Below, one piece after another: positions 56,217-64,000 of a stretch of 64,000 bases of DNA. Location: NCBI RefSeq assembly GCF_036246005.1, contig NZ_CP109171.1, positions 4,452,001-4,516,000 on the forward strand. Direction: 5' to 3'. Source of the DNA: Streptomyces sp. NBC_01723. GTDB lineage: Bacteria; Actinomycetota; Actinomycetes; Streptomycetales; Streptomycetaceae. Numbering within the stretch: the stretch's first letter is position 1; the number at the start of each line of letters is the position of its first letter. A model generated the notes under the pieces. That model did no database searches, was not told the origin of the DNA, and saw nothing but the letters and a program-made list of their open reading frames with translations. The position numbers and the translations under genes were made by a program.

Positions 56217-57449
56217 ATGCCACGTGGACGTCACCGCCATTCCCCGCCTCTGCACAGGCTGCTTCCTCCGTCGGCGATCGCAGGCGTCTCCGTCGTCTGC
56301 GCCCTCGGCCCCTGGGTGTTCAGCGAGACCATGATCCTCCGTGTGCTGGCCGCGGCCGCCGCGGTGACGGCCGTCGTCGGCGCGGTCGTCATGCGGCACT
56401 GGGACGCACAGGCGGGCAGGCGCGTCGCCGACCTCACGCGCGCGCGGGCGAGCGACGAGTGGCGGTACGAGGAGCGGGTCGCCGAACTGGAGTCCGACCT
56501 GGAGGAGTCGCGCGAACTGCGCGTCAAGCTGGAGCACCGGCTGCGGGCCAAGCGCACCGAGCTGGCGGGGCTGCGCAACGAGCACGCCTCGCTGCTGCGG
56601 CGCTACGCCACGGCGGAGACCGAGCGTGCCACGGCGCTGGAGGGCCGCCGCCTGCTGGAGATAGAGGCGGTGCCGTCGGCGCCCGCGCTGCCGGCGGCAC
56701 GACCGGCACCGGCCGAGGAGGCGACCGACGAGGACGGTGTCCCGGCCGCCGAGGACACGGGCGAGGCCGCGAGGGACGAGGCGCCGGCCGTTTTCTCCCC
56801 CGCGGGCTCGCGGCTGTTCCTCCGGGCCAACGCGGCCCTCGCGCGCTTCGACGAGGACGCGCCGAACGGCCCGGACGGTGGCGACCGGGACGACGGCGGC
56901 GACCCCTCCGACGAGGAGGACGGCGGCGACGACGGCGACGGCGGTGACGACGGCGGCAGCGGCGGTGGCGAGAGCGCGACGGCGCCCGAGGCGGGCCAGG
57001 AGGACGAGGCGCAGGGGCAGCCCGAGGCGGCCGACGGGCACGAGAGCACCGCCCCCGCCGCTCCGGCGACGCAGGCCGACGAGCGGCCCGCTCCGCCCGC
57101 CCAGTCCACCCGTCGGGCCGACGGTCACTTCACGGTGCCGACCGCCGTGGCCGTCGTACCCGCGGCTCCGACGCGGCGTCCGTCGGTCGAGGGCGGCTTC
57201 GACTTCTTCGGCACCAAGGAGCCCGGGGACGGCGCGGGGCCCTCCGACACCGCCCTGGAGACCGTCCAGAACGAGGATCTCGCCGACGTGGTCGGCCAGG
57301 AGGCCCTCGCCCTGCACAAGGCCGAGGCGGAGGCCGCCTTCAAGCCGGCCGGCGAGGAGTCCCGCGGGGTCGGCCAGGTGATCGACCTGACGGAACACGA
57401 CGAGACCGAGCAGATCGACATGCAGGGGCTGCGCAGCGCGGTGTCCTGA
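56217..57449 (+). CDS. Membrane protein with coiled coil and Asp/Gly-rich region
   Basis: Protein of 410 aa with no recognised family. Two hydrophobic stretches near residues 19-55 precede a coiled coil at about 65-150 (ERVAELESDLEESRELRVKL, EHRLRAKRTELAGL). A long low-complexity part follows, with an extreme Asp/Gly run at about 222-252 (SDEEDGGDDGDGGDDGGSGG), which could bind divalent cations. The C-terminal part is more conserved-looking (VEGGFDFFGTKEP, QVIDLTEHDETEQIDM). Its ATG follows -10 TAAGTT by 7 bases: a leaderless message. Function unknown. Confidence 0.8.
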   Translation: MPRGRHRHSPPLHRLLPPSAIAGVSVVCALGPWVFSETMILRVLAAAAAVTAVVGAVVMRHWDAQAGRRVADLTRARASDEWRYEERVAELESDLEESRELRVKLEHRLRAKRTELAGLRNEHASLLRRYATAETERATALEGRRLLEIEAVPSAPALPAARPAPAEEATDEDGVPAAEDTGEAARDEAPAVFSPAGSRLFLRANAALARFDEDAPNGPDGGDRDDGGDPSDEEDGGDDGDGGDDGGSGGGESATAPEAGQEDEAQGQPEAADGHESTAPAAPATQADERPAPPAQSTRRADGHFTVPTAVAVVPAAPTRRPSVEGGFDFFGTKEPGDGAGPSDTALETVQNEDLADVVGQEALALHKAEAEAAFKPAGEESRGVGQVIDLTEHDETEQIDMQGLRSAVS

Positions 57450-57474
57450 GCCCGAGGGGCGGGCTCGGGGCGGC

Positions 57475-58833
57475 TCAGGCCATCCAGCGGTCCGGTGGCG
57501 CGTCCCGGCGTCCGGTCCGGGACCGTTCCGCCTGGCTGTCCAGCAGCCGCGCCGCCTCGTCGGCGTCCCGCAGCCGCGCGGTCACGGTCCTGTTCGCCCC
57601 CGTGTCCACCCGTACGTCCGCCAGCCGCAGCGCCCGCTGCCAGGGCCCCTGGGTCAGGCGGACGCTCTGCACCTTGGCGTGCGGCACCAGCGCCAGGCTG
57701 CGCCGCAGCAGTCCGTACCGGGCGGCGAAGACCGCGTCGGTGACGGCGAGGCCGTAGCCGCGCCACCACAGCGGCCTGCACCGCGCCGCGCGCCGCGGCG
57801 GACGTGACAGGTCCGGAGCCGCCGGCACGGTCACCCCGGGCAGCACCCGCGCGACGACCGACTCGGCGATCGCGCGCGGGGCGACCGGCAGCAGCACGGA
57901 GTTCGACGAGCCGGCCACGTCCAGCTCCACCCGCACCCAGCGGCGCCGCCGCCACAGCAGCGGCTCCACGATCCGCACGGTCTGCACCCGGCCCGGCGGC
58001 ACCGTCTCGTGGGCCCGGTCCAGCAGGCCGTGGTCGATGCGGAGCCCGTCCTGGGACTCGGCCACGGTCCAGTCGTACTCCCCGACGAACCGGCCCGCGC
58101 TGCTCGCGCCCGCGGCGCCCACCAGGGGGATGGCGGTCGCCAGCACCGTCCACAGGTTGTGGGTGGCCAGCCACAGCAGCGTCGGTACGACCACGGCGGC
58201 GAGCAGCGTGCCCCAGGTCGCGCCGGTCAGCAGCAGCGAGACGGCCAGCACACCGGGCGGCACGCGCAGCAGCTGCCGGGCGGGGGCCTCACCGACCTCG
58301 TGCGCGGTCTCGGGGGCGAAGCCGGCCGCGCGGGCGAGCAGCTCGGCCCGCAGCGCCCGGGCGTCACCGGCGCCCAGGAAGGCGAGTTCGTCCTTCTTGC
58401 CGGTGCCTATGACGTCGAGTTTGAGCTTGGCGACCCCCGCGACCCGGGCCAGCAGCGGCTGGGTGACGTCGATGGCCTGGATGCGTTCAAGGCGGATGTG
58501 CGCGGTACGGCGGAACAGCAGCCCGGTGCGGATGCGCAGCTCCGTGTCGGTCACCGCGTAGTGGGTGAACCACCAGGTCAGGAAGCCGTAGAGGCCGGCG
58601 GCCGGGATCAGTACGGCGAGGCCGATGAGGAGGTGGGTCGTGGTCAGCCGGGTCAGCTGGCGCTGCGCCTGGTCGGGGTCGTGCACCGCCCAGCCGACGA
58701 TCACGGCGACCGGTGCCCACGCGCGGCGCAGCGGTGTGACGGGATGCAGGCGGCGCTCGGTGACGCCGTCCGCTCCCGGGGGCGGGCCGTGCTCGCCGGC
58801 CTGGGTGCCGCCGCCGGCCCCGGGCGTGGTCAC
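57475..58833 (-). CDS. Bacterial PH-domain membrane protein (YdbT-like), long subunit
   Basis: Protein of 452 aa with repeated bPH_2 domains: TDTELRIRTGLLFRRTAHIRL with IQAIDVTQPLLARVAG, then QDGLRIDHGLLDRAHETVPP, then AVFAARYGLLRRSLALVPHA. Helix pairs lie between the domains. GTG at 58831-58833 overlaps the stop of the short bPH_2 gene (GTGA), forming the pair known as YdbS/YdbT in Bacillus. Role in membrane stress or lipid sensing is inferred from family. Confidence 0.88.
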   Translation of the reverse strand: MTTPGAGGGTQAGEHGPPPGADGVTERRLHPVTPLRRAWAPVAVIVGWAVHDPDQAQRQLTRLTTTHLLIGLAVLIPAAGLYGFLTWWFTHYAVTDTELRIRTGLLFRRTAHIRLERIQAIDVTQPLLARVAGVAKLKLDVIGTGKKDELAFLGAGDARALRAELLARAAGFAPETAHEVGEAPARQLLRVPPGVLAVSLLLTGATWGTLLAAVVVPTLLWLATHNLWTVLATAIPLVGAAGASSAGRFVGEYDWTVAESQDGLRIDHGLLDRAHETVPPGRVQTVRIVEPLLWRRRRWVRVELDVAGSSNSVLLPVAPRAIAESVVARVLPGVTVPAAPDLSRPPRRAARCRPLWWRGYGLAVTDAVFAARYGLLRRSLALVPHAKVQSVRLTQGPWQRALRLADVRVDTGANRTVTARLRDADEAARLLDSQAERSRTGRRDAPPDRWMA

Positions 58834-59351
58834 AGCCCCGCCGATCGGGCCTCGCCCAGCTCGGTGAGGCGGTCGCGCAGGCGTTCCGCCTCGGCCGGGT
58901 CGAGGCCGGGGATGGTCGCGTCGGTCGCGGCGGCGGCCGTGTGCAGTTGCACGCTGGCCAGGCCGAAGTGCCGCTCGACCGGCCCGGAGGTGACCTCGAC
59001 CAGCTGCATCCGGCCGTAGGGCACCACGGTCTCCTCCCGCCACAGCACGCCCCGGCTGATCAGCAGGTCGTCGGCGCGCTCGGCGTACCGCCAGGAGCGC
59101 CAGTTGCGCTCCAGCATCACCCAGCCCCAGGCCAGCAGGGCCAGCGGCGGCAGCGCCAGAGCCGCCCACGGGGCACCGAGGAACAGGCCGGGCAGCAGCC
59201 CCGCGGCGAGTGTCAGCAGCCCCAGCCACACCACCAGCAACAGCCGCCTCATGCGCAGCAGTCCTGGCGGCAGGCCGGTCCACACCGGCTCGTCCCGCAC
59301 CGCCTCCGTCGCCCCCGCCGTGCCCGCGTCGTCAGGGCTCCCCGTCTCCAT
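58830..59351 (-). CDS. Bacterial PH-domain membrane protein (YdbS-like), short subunit
   Basis: Protein of 173 aa with two helices ([20 protein letters not shown] and [17 protein letters not shown]) and one bPH_2 domain ([40 protein letters not shown]). Its ATG lies 31 bp from the divergent nuoD-like start. It is translationally coupled to the long PH protein. Confidence 0.85.
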   Translation of the reverse strand: METGSPDDAGTAGATEAVRDEPVWTGLPPGLLRMRRLLLVVWLGLLTLAAGLLPGLFLGAPWAALALPPLALLAWGWVMLERNWRSWRYAERADDLLISRGVLWREETVVPYGRMQLVEVTSGPVERHFGLASVQLHTAAAATDATIPGLDPAEAERLRDRLTELGEARSAGL

Positions 59352-59382
59352 GAGGCCAGCGTACGTAGGGGAGACTGTGTTC

Positions 59383-60534
59383 ATGACTCCTACGACGGAG
59401 ACCATGGTCGGGATCGGCGGCGCCGCGGAGAGCACCGACATGGTGCTCAACATCGGGCCCCAGCATCCCTCCACGCACGGCGTGCTGCGGCTCAGGCTCG
59501 TCCTGGACGGCGAGCGCATCACCAGCGCCGAGCCCGTGATCGGCTACATGCACCGCGGCGCGGAGAAGCTCTTCGAGGCCCGCGACTACCGGCAGATCAT
59601 CGTGCTCGCCAACCGCCACGACTGGCTGTCGGCGTTCTCCAACGAACTGGGCGTCGTCCTCGCCGTGGAGCGGATGCTCGGCATGGAGGTCCCCACGCGC
59701 GCGGTGTGGACGCGGACGCTGCTCGCGGAGCTGAACCGGGTGCTCAACCACCTGATGTTCCTGGGGTCGTACCCCCTGGAGCTGGGCGGGATCACCCCGG
59801 TCTTCTACGCCTTCCGGGAGCGGGAGGTCCTCCAGAACGTCATGGAGGAGGTCTCCGGCGGGCGTATGCACTACATGTTCAACCGCGTCGGCGGCCTCAA
59901 GGAGGACCTTCCGGCGGGCTGGACCGGCCGCGCGCGTGCCGCCGTCGCCGCCGTGCGCTCGCGCATGGACGTCTTCGACGACCTGGTGCTCGGCAACGAG
60001 ATCTTCCGCGGGCGCACGCGCGGGGTGGGTGCCCTGACGCCCGGGGCCGTGCACGCCTACGGCGTCAGCGGGCCGATCGCCCGCGCCTCCGGCGTCGACT
60101 TCGACCTGCGGCGCGACGAGCCGTACCTCGCCTACGGCGAACTCCAGGACACCCTCAAGGTCGTCACCCGCACCGAGGGGGACTGCCTCGCCCGCTTCGA
60201 GGTCCTCCTGGAGCAGACGCACAACGCCCTCGACCTCGCCGACGCCTGCCTGGACCGTCTGGCCGAGCTGGCGCCCGGGCCGGTCAACCAGCGCCTCCCC
60301 AAGGTGCTGAAGGCGCCCGAGGGCCACACGTACGCGTGGACCGAGAACCCGCTCGGCATCAACGGCTACTACCTCGTCAGCAAGGGCGAGAAGACGCCGT
60401 ACCGGCTGAAGCTGCGCTCGGCCTCGTTCAACAACATCCAGGCGCTGACCGAGCTGCTGCCCGGCACGCTGGTCGCGGAAATGGTGGCGATCCTCGGGTC
60501 ACTGTTCTTCGTCGTCGGCGACATCGACAAGTAG
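59383..60534 (+). CDS. nuoD2: Orphan NuoD-like (complex I 49-kDa type) protein
   Basis: Paralogue of the quinone-site subunit NuoD, 383 aa, with no other complex I genes in the window. The N-terminus keeps [17 protein letters not shown], including the quinone-site His32, and [20 protein letters not shown]. The conserved quinone-binding Tyr, normally in a DYL segment, is Trp81 here ([12 protein letters not shown]). The C-terminus FFVVGDIDK is intact. GGGGAG precedes the ATG. The gene runs 36 bp into the end of the convergent methyltransferase gene. A role in a reduced complex or in a ferredoxin/hydrogenase-type reaction is possible but unproven. Confidence 0.9.
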   Translation: MTPTTETMVGIGGAAESTDMVLNIGPQHPSTHGVLRLRLVLDGERITSAEPVIGYMHRGAEKLFEARDYRQIIVLANRHDWLSAFSNELGVVLAVERMLGMEVPTRAVWTRTLLAELNRVLNHLMFLGSYPLELGGITPVFYAFREREVLQNVMEEVSGGRMHYMFNRVGGLKEDLPAGWTGRARAAVAAVRSRMDVFDDLVLGNEIFRGRTRGVGALTPGAVHAYGVSGPIARASGVDFDLRRDEPYLAYGELQDTLKVVTRTEGDCLARFEVLLEQTHNALDLADACLDRLAELAPGPVNQRLPKVLKAPEGHTYAWTENPLGINGYYLVSKGEKTPYRLKLRSASFNNIQALTELLPGTLVAEMVAILGSLFFVVGDIDK

Positions 60535-61587
60535 CGCGGCGGCGTCCACAGCGCCCACCGGCTGGAGCAGCCACCCGAAGTCACCGAGACCGCCCGGAGC
60601 GAGCAGTTCGGCCGCCTGCGAGGCGCGCGTCAGGGCGCGCACGTAGGCCGCCGGGTCGGTGGAGGCCAGCGCGAGCGGGGGGCGTGCGCCCGTGAGCCCG
60701 AGGGCGCGAAGGGCCTCGCGCTGGGGGCGTACGAGGGCATCCGGGGGCGTGCGATCCGGAGCGCACCTCGCGGCGTGGGCCGACGCACACGCGTCCAGCG
60801 CGACATGCGCGGTGATGTCGCACGACCCGTCCGGCACCGGCCGCGTCTCCCGCCCCGCCCGGAAGCCGGTGAGCGTCCCGAACGGCGGGCGGGAGCCCAC
60901 GGTGTGCGCGTAGTCGGCGGCCACCGCGAGCCCCGCGTCCAGCGACGCCACGGCCGACGCCCAGGCGGTGTCCCGGGGCAGCCCGATCTCGGCCCGCAGC
61001 CCCTCCTCGCCGGGCAGCGGCCACCACCGCGCCAGCCACGCGGCGTCCGCCCCGGCCACCGGTTCGCCGAGCCGCTCCGTCCCGTCCCCGCGGACCAGCA
61101 CCCGCCGCGCCACGCCCGCGGCGTCCACCTCCGCCACCTCCACCGGCACGTTGTCCAGCCACTCGTTGGCGAACAGCAGCCCGGTGACGCCGCGCGGCGC
61201 CTCGGCGAGCCACTCGATCCGGTGGTCGAGACCCTCGGGAGGCCCGGCGACCTCGACGGCGTACGCGCGCGTGCGGGCCGACACGGCGGCGGGCAGCGCG
61301 GCCAGCACGCCGGTGACCAGTTCGCCCCGTCCGGCCGCCATGTCAACGAAGGCCAGCGGGGCGGGCCGGCCCAGGGCCTCGTCGACCCGGCACAGCAGCC
61401 GTGCCACCGCCGCCGCGAAGAGCGGCGACGCGTGGACGGACGTGCGAAAGTGCCCGGCCGGACCCTCCGGACCGGCCCGGTAGAACCCCGCGGGCCCGTA
61501 CAGGGCCTCTTGCGCGGCCTCCCTCCAGCCACGCCACCCGCCGTGCGCCTCTGGAACCTCTTCGGCCCCTGTCGTCCCTGCTGTCAC
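60499..61587 (-). CDS. SAM-dependent methyltransferase, NDUFAF7/MidA (DUF185) family
   Basis: Methyltransferase of 362 aa. The SAM motif is [15 protein letters not shown], and the family-defining segment is [17 protein letters not shown]. An early [20 protein letters not shown] is also typical of the DUF185 group. Eukaryotic NDUFAF7 methylates an arginine of NDUFS2, the homologue of NuoD, and the nuoD2 gene overlaps this gene tail to tail by 36 bp, so NuoD2 is the obvious candidate substrate (inference). Confidence 0.82.
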   Translation of the reverse strand: MTAGTTGAEEVPEAHGGWRGWREAAQEALYGPAGFYRAGPEGPAGHFRTSVHASPLFAAAVARLLCRVDEALGRPAPLAFVDMAAGRGELVTGVLAALPAAVSARTRAYAVEVAGPPEGLDHRIEWLAEAPRGVTGLLFANEWLDNVPVEVAEVDAAGVARRVLVRGDGTERLGEPVAGADAAWLARWWPLPGEEGLRAEIGLPRDTAWASAVASLDAGLAVAADYAHTVGSRPPFGTLTGFRAGRETRPVPDGSCDITAHVALDACASAHAARCAPDRTPPDALVRPQREALRALGLTGARPPLALASTDPAAYVRALTRASQAAELLAPGGLGDFGWLLQPVGAVDAAALLVDVADDEEQ

Positions 61588-61705
61588 AGGCCCAGGCTAG
61601 GGGCACAGAGGAGCGGGGCCTCCACCTTGCGGAGTACGCGCGGCGGATACGGATCGACCCTCCGGTTGACCCCTGCACCTATTCCGCTTCCCTACGCTGG
61701 GTTAC

Positions 61706-62911
61706 GTGCAGCGCCTCTACGATTTCCTCCGCCGACACCCGACAGGGGTCGACAGTTTCTGGGCCCTCGTCGTCCTCGGGGTCTCCCTGGTGTCCGTGTC
61801 GGGTCCGGGGACGTCGGGCGAGGGCACGCACCTCATGGCGCTGATCGTCCCCTTCGCCGTGCTGCTGAGCGTCGTGATCGCGCTGCGCCAGCGGATGCCG
61901 GAGAAGATGCTGCTGCTGGCCGTCGCACTCGGCGTGGGGCAGCTGGCGCTGGACGTCTCCACGATGCCGTCCGACTTCGCCTTCCTCGTGATCGTCTACA
62001 CGGTCGCCGCGACCGGCGCCCGCTGGGCCTCCCGCACCGCTCTCGCCGTGGGGCTGTGCGCCGCGCCCTTCGCCCAGCTGCGCTGGGCCGACGACGAGCT
62101 GGGGATAGGGAGCAACATCGCCATAACGGTCTTCCAGGCGGTGCCCTTCGCGCTCGCCTGGGTGCTCGGCGACTCCATCCGCACCCGCCGCGCCTACTTC
62201 GCGCAGCTGGAGGAGCGGGCCGCCCGGCTGGAGAAGGAGCGCGAGGCGCAGGCCAAGGTCGCCGTCGCCGCCGAACGCGCCCGGATCGCCCGCGAGCTGC
62301 ACGACGTCGTCGCGCACAACGTGTCCGTCATGGTGGTCCAGGCCGACGGCGCCGCCTACGTCCTGGACGCGGCCCCCGACCAGGCGAAGAAGGCCCTGGA
62401 GACCATCTCCTCCACCGGCCGGCAGGCGCTCGCCGAGATGCGCCGCCTGCTCGGCGTGCTGCGCACCGGCGAGCACCAGGAGGCCGGCGAGTACGTCCCG
62501 CAGCCCGACGTCCAGCAGATCGAGGACCTCGTCGAGCACTGCAGGACCTCCGGGCTGCCGGTCGACTTCAAGGTCGAGGGCACCCCGCGGCAGCTGCCCA
62601 GCGGCGTCGAGCTGACCGCGTACCGCATCGTGCAGGAGGCGCTGACCAACACGCGCAAGCACGGCGGGCCCAACGCGGGCGCGAGCGTGCGCCTGGTCTA
62701 CTTCGACGACGGACTCGGGCTGCTCATCGAGGACGACGGCAAGGGCGCCCCGCACGAGCTGTACGAGGAGGGCGGCTTCGACGGCCAGGGCCACGGCCTG
62801 ATCGGGATGCGCGAGCGGATCGGCATGGTCGGCGGGACCCTGGACGCGGGGCCGCGACCGGGCGGAGGATTCCGCATCAGTGCGCTGCTGCCGCTCAGAC
62901 CCGCACACTGA
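61706..62911 (+). CDS. NarL-type sensor histidine kinase
   Basis: Sensor kinase of 401 aa. Four to five N-terminal helices (residues about 15-160) precede a coiled linker. The HisKA_3 box is RARIARELHDVVAHNVSVMV, and the HATPase shows YRIVQEALTNTRKH, DDGKG and GQGHGLIGMRERIGMVGGTL. GTG start without an obvious ribosome-binding site. It is followed 53 bp later by its LuxR-type regulator gene. Such pairs in Streptomyces influence development and antibiotic output; the signal is unknown. Confidence 0.93.
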   Translation: MQRLYDFLRRHPTGVDSFWALVVLGVSLVSVSGPGTSGEGTHLMALIVPFAVLLSVVIALRQRMPEKMLLLAVALGVGQLALDVSTMPSDFAFLVIVYTVAATGARWASRTALAVGLCAAPFAQLRWADDELGIGSNIAITVFQAVPFALAWVLGDSIRTRRAYFAQLEERAARLEKEREAQAKVAVAAERARIARELHDVVAHNVSVMVVQADGAAYVLDAAPDQAKKALETISSTGRQALAEMRRLLGVLRTGEHQEAGEYVPQPDVQQIEDLVEHCRTSGLPVDFKVEGTPRQLPSGVELTAYRIVQEALTNTRKHGGPNAGASVRLVYFDDGLGLLIEDDGKGAPHELYEEGGFDGQGHGLIGMRERIGMVGGTLDAGPRPGGGFRISALLPLRPAH

Positions 62912-62964
62912 CGACCGCCCCCGCACGCACGTACCGCGTTGACACCTGTAAGGAAGAGGCCCCG

Positions 62965-63639
62965 ATGGCGATCCGCGTAATGCTCGTCGACGACCAGGTG
63001 CTGCTGCGCACCGGGTTCCGGATGGTGCTGGCGGCCCAGCCGGACATGGAGGTCGTCGCGGAGGCGGGGGACGGCGTCGAGGCCCTCCAGGTGCTGCGCT
63101 CGACCGCCGTGGACGTCGTCCTCATGGACGTCCGGATGCCCAAGCTCGACGGCGTGGAGACCACCGCCCGGATCTGCGTGGACCCCGACGCGCCCAAGGT
63201 GCTGATCCTGACCACCTTCGACCTCGACGAGTACGCCTTCTCGGCGCTGAAGGCGGGCGCCTCCGGCTTCATGCTCAAGGACGTGCCGCCCGGCGAACTG
63301 CTCGCCGCCATCCGCTCCGTGCACAGCGGCGACGCGGTCGTCGCCCCCTCCACCACCCGCCGGCTCCTCGACCGGTTCGCGCCGATGCTGCCGGCCACCG
63401 GCCAGGAGCCCCGGCACAAGGAGCTCCATCGGCTCACCGACCGGGAGCGCGAGGTCATGGTGCTGGTCGCGCAGGGCATGTCCAACGGGGAGATCGCGGC
63501 GCGCCTCGTGCTGTCGGAGGCGACCGTGAAGACGCACGTGGGCCGCATCCTGACCAAGCTGAACCTGCGCGACCGGGTGCAGGTCGTGGTGCTCGCCTAC
63601 GAGACCGGGCTGGTGCGGGCCGGCGGCGGACAGGGCTGA
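62965..63639 (+). CDS. NarL/LuxR-type response regulator
   Basis: Response regulator of 224 aa: receiver with VMLVDDQVLLRTGF and phosphoacceptor VVLMDVRMPKLDG, then a LuxR helix-turn-helix LTDREREVMVLVAQGMSNGE with EATVKTHVGRILTKLNLRDR. AGGAAGAGG precedes the ATG. Partner of the kinase just upstream. Confidence 0.95.
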   Translation: MAIRVMLVDDQVLLRTGFRMVLAAQPDMEVVAEAGDGVEALQVLRSTAVDVVLMDVRMPKLDGVETTARICVDPDAPKVLILTTFDLDEYAFSALKAGASGFMLKDVPPGELLAAIRSVHSGDAVVAPSTTRRLLDRFAPMLPATGQEPRHKELHRLTDREREVMVLVAQGMSNGEIAARLVLSEATVKTHVGRILTKLNLRDRVQVVVLAYETGLVRAGGGQG

Positions 63640-63692
63640 GGGGACCGGCGCACGGGGCTCCGCCGGTGCGCCCGCGTCGGTAGGGTCTGCGC

Positions 63693-64000
63693 ATGCTCCT
63701 GTGGATCAACGGCCCCTTCGGGGGCGGCAAGACACAGACCGCGCACGAGATACATCGGCGGCTGCCGGGCAGCGTCGTCTGCGACCCCGAGCACGTGGGC
63801 TTCGGGCTGCGCCGCACGCTGCCGCCCGAACTGCGGGGGGACTTCCAGGATCTGGCCTCCTGGCGGCAGGGCGTGGTCGAGGTCCTCGACCTGGCGCTCA
63901 CGAAGCACGACGGGGTGGTGATCGCCCCGATGACGGTCACCGACTCCGGGTACTTCGCCGAGACCGTGGGCCGCCTGGGCGAACTGGGCCACGACGTACG
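63693..64000 (+). CDS. TmrB-like P-loop ATPase, C-terminus cut by window end
   Basis: N-terminal 102 residues of an AAA-type P-loop protein: MLLWINGPFGGGKTQTAHEI with Walker A GPFGGGKT, then VVCDPEHVGFGLRRTLPPEL, DFQDLASWRQGVVEVLDLAL and VIAPMTVTDSGYFAETVGRL. These match TmrB, the tunicamycin-resistance protein of Bacillus, along the whole visible length. The ATG stands 7 bases after TAGGGT (63681-63686), so translation is probably leaderless. Resistance function is inferred only from family; many actinobacterial relatives are uncharacterised. Confidence 0.82.
   Translation, partial: MLLWINGPFGGGKTQTAHEIHRRLPGSVVCDPEHVGFGLRRTLPPELRGDFQDLASWRQGVVEVLDLALTKHDGVVIAPMTVTDSGYFAETVGRLGELGHDV

Overview
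The window is high-GC actinobacterial DNA and almost certainly comes from a Streptomyces chromosome. The evidence is GTG and leaderless starts, short TANNNT -10 boxes directly before start codons, a complete thiostrepton-responsive tipA gene with its operator, a DUF397/XRE/ATPase triad of the whiJ type, and zinc-free ribosomal protein paralogues under a Zur-like box. The order of the right-hand genes (polA-like, zinc-free ribosomal cluster, tipA, dacB, tilS, hpt, ftsH, fol genes, nuoD2) matches my memory of the S. coelicolor core chromosome; I could not check this by search.

LEFT PART (1 to about 22.4 kb) looks accessory. It opens with a two-component system, cut by the window edge, that faces a lipoprotein, membrane-fusion protein, ABC ATPase and FtsX/MacB permease operon, probably an envelope-stress or peptide-efflux module. 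Next come two TetR/short-chain dehydrogenase modules, each with a clear palindromic operator, separated by remnants of at least two insertion sequences; a third remnant follows the permease gene. A four-gene minus-strand operon (GPP34 protein, DUF3159 membrane protein, PapA-like acyltransferase, FAD oxidase) is followed by about 1.8 kb with no recognisable gene. Two paralogous MerR regulators follow. One is divergent from a secreted Tap-like hydrolase whose nucleophile serine is replaced by phenylalanine. The part ends at the 3' 45 bases of a tRNA-Thr(CGU) gene plus terminator, which reads like the right attachment site of an integrated element whose left end lies outside the window.

MIDDLE PART (22.6 to 41.6 kb) holds a family A DNA polymerase; a DUF2786 protein; the divergent zinc-starvation cluster (rpmB, rpsN one way; rpmG, rpmE2, a CobW-like protein without a P-loop, and rpsR the other); the DUF397/ATPase/XRE triad, with one shared 19-bp motif in two promoters; an aldehyde dehydrogenase; a PadR-controlled DrrAB exporter; glutamate decarboxylase; tipA; a frameshifted YbjQ gene; a DedA protein; a ThrE-type exporter; and pyrophosphatase.

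RIGHT PART (41.7 to 64 kb) is housekeeping: dacB, a zincin, tilS, hpt, ftsH, folE, then folP, an NTF2-like gene, folB, folK and a DUF3180 gene on the minus strand. After these come a DUF2156 lysyltransferase-like protein, a membrane esterase, two bacterial PH-domain proteins, an orphan nuoD-like gene that overlaps a NDUFAF7/MidA-type methyltransferase gene tail to tail, a NarL-type two-component pair, and the start of a TmrB-like ATPase cut by the window end.
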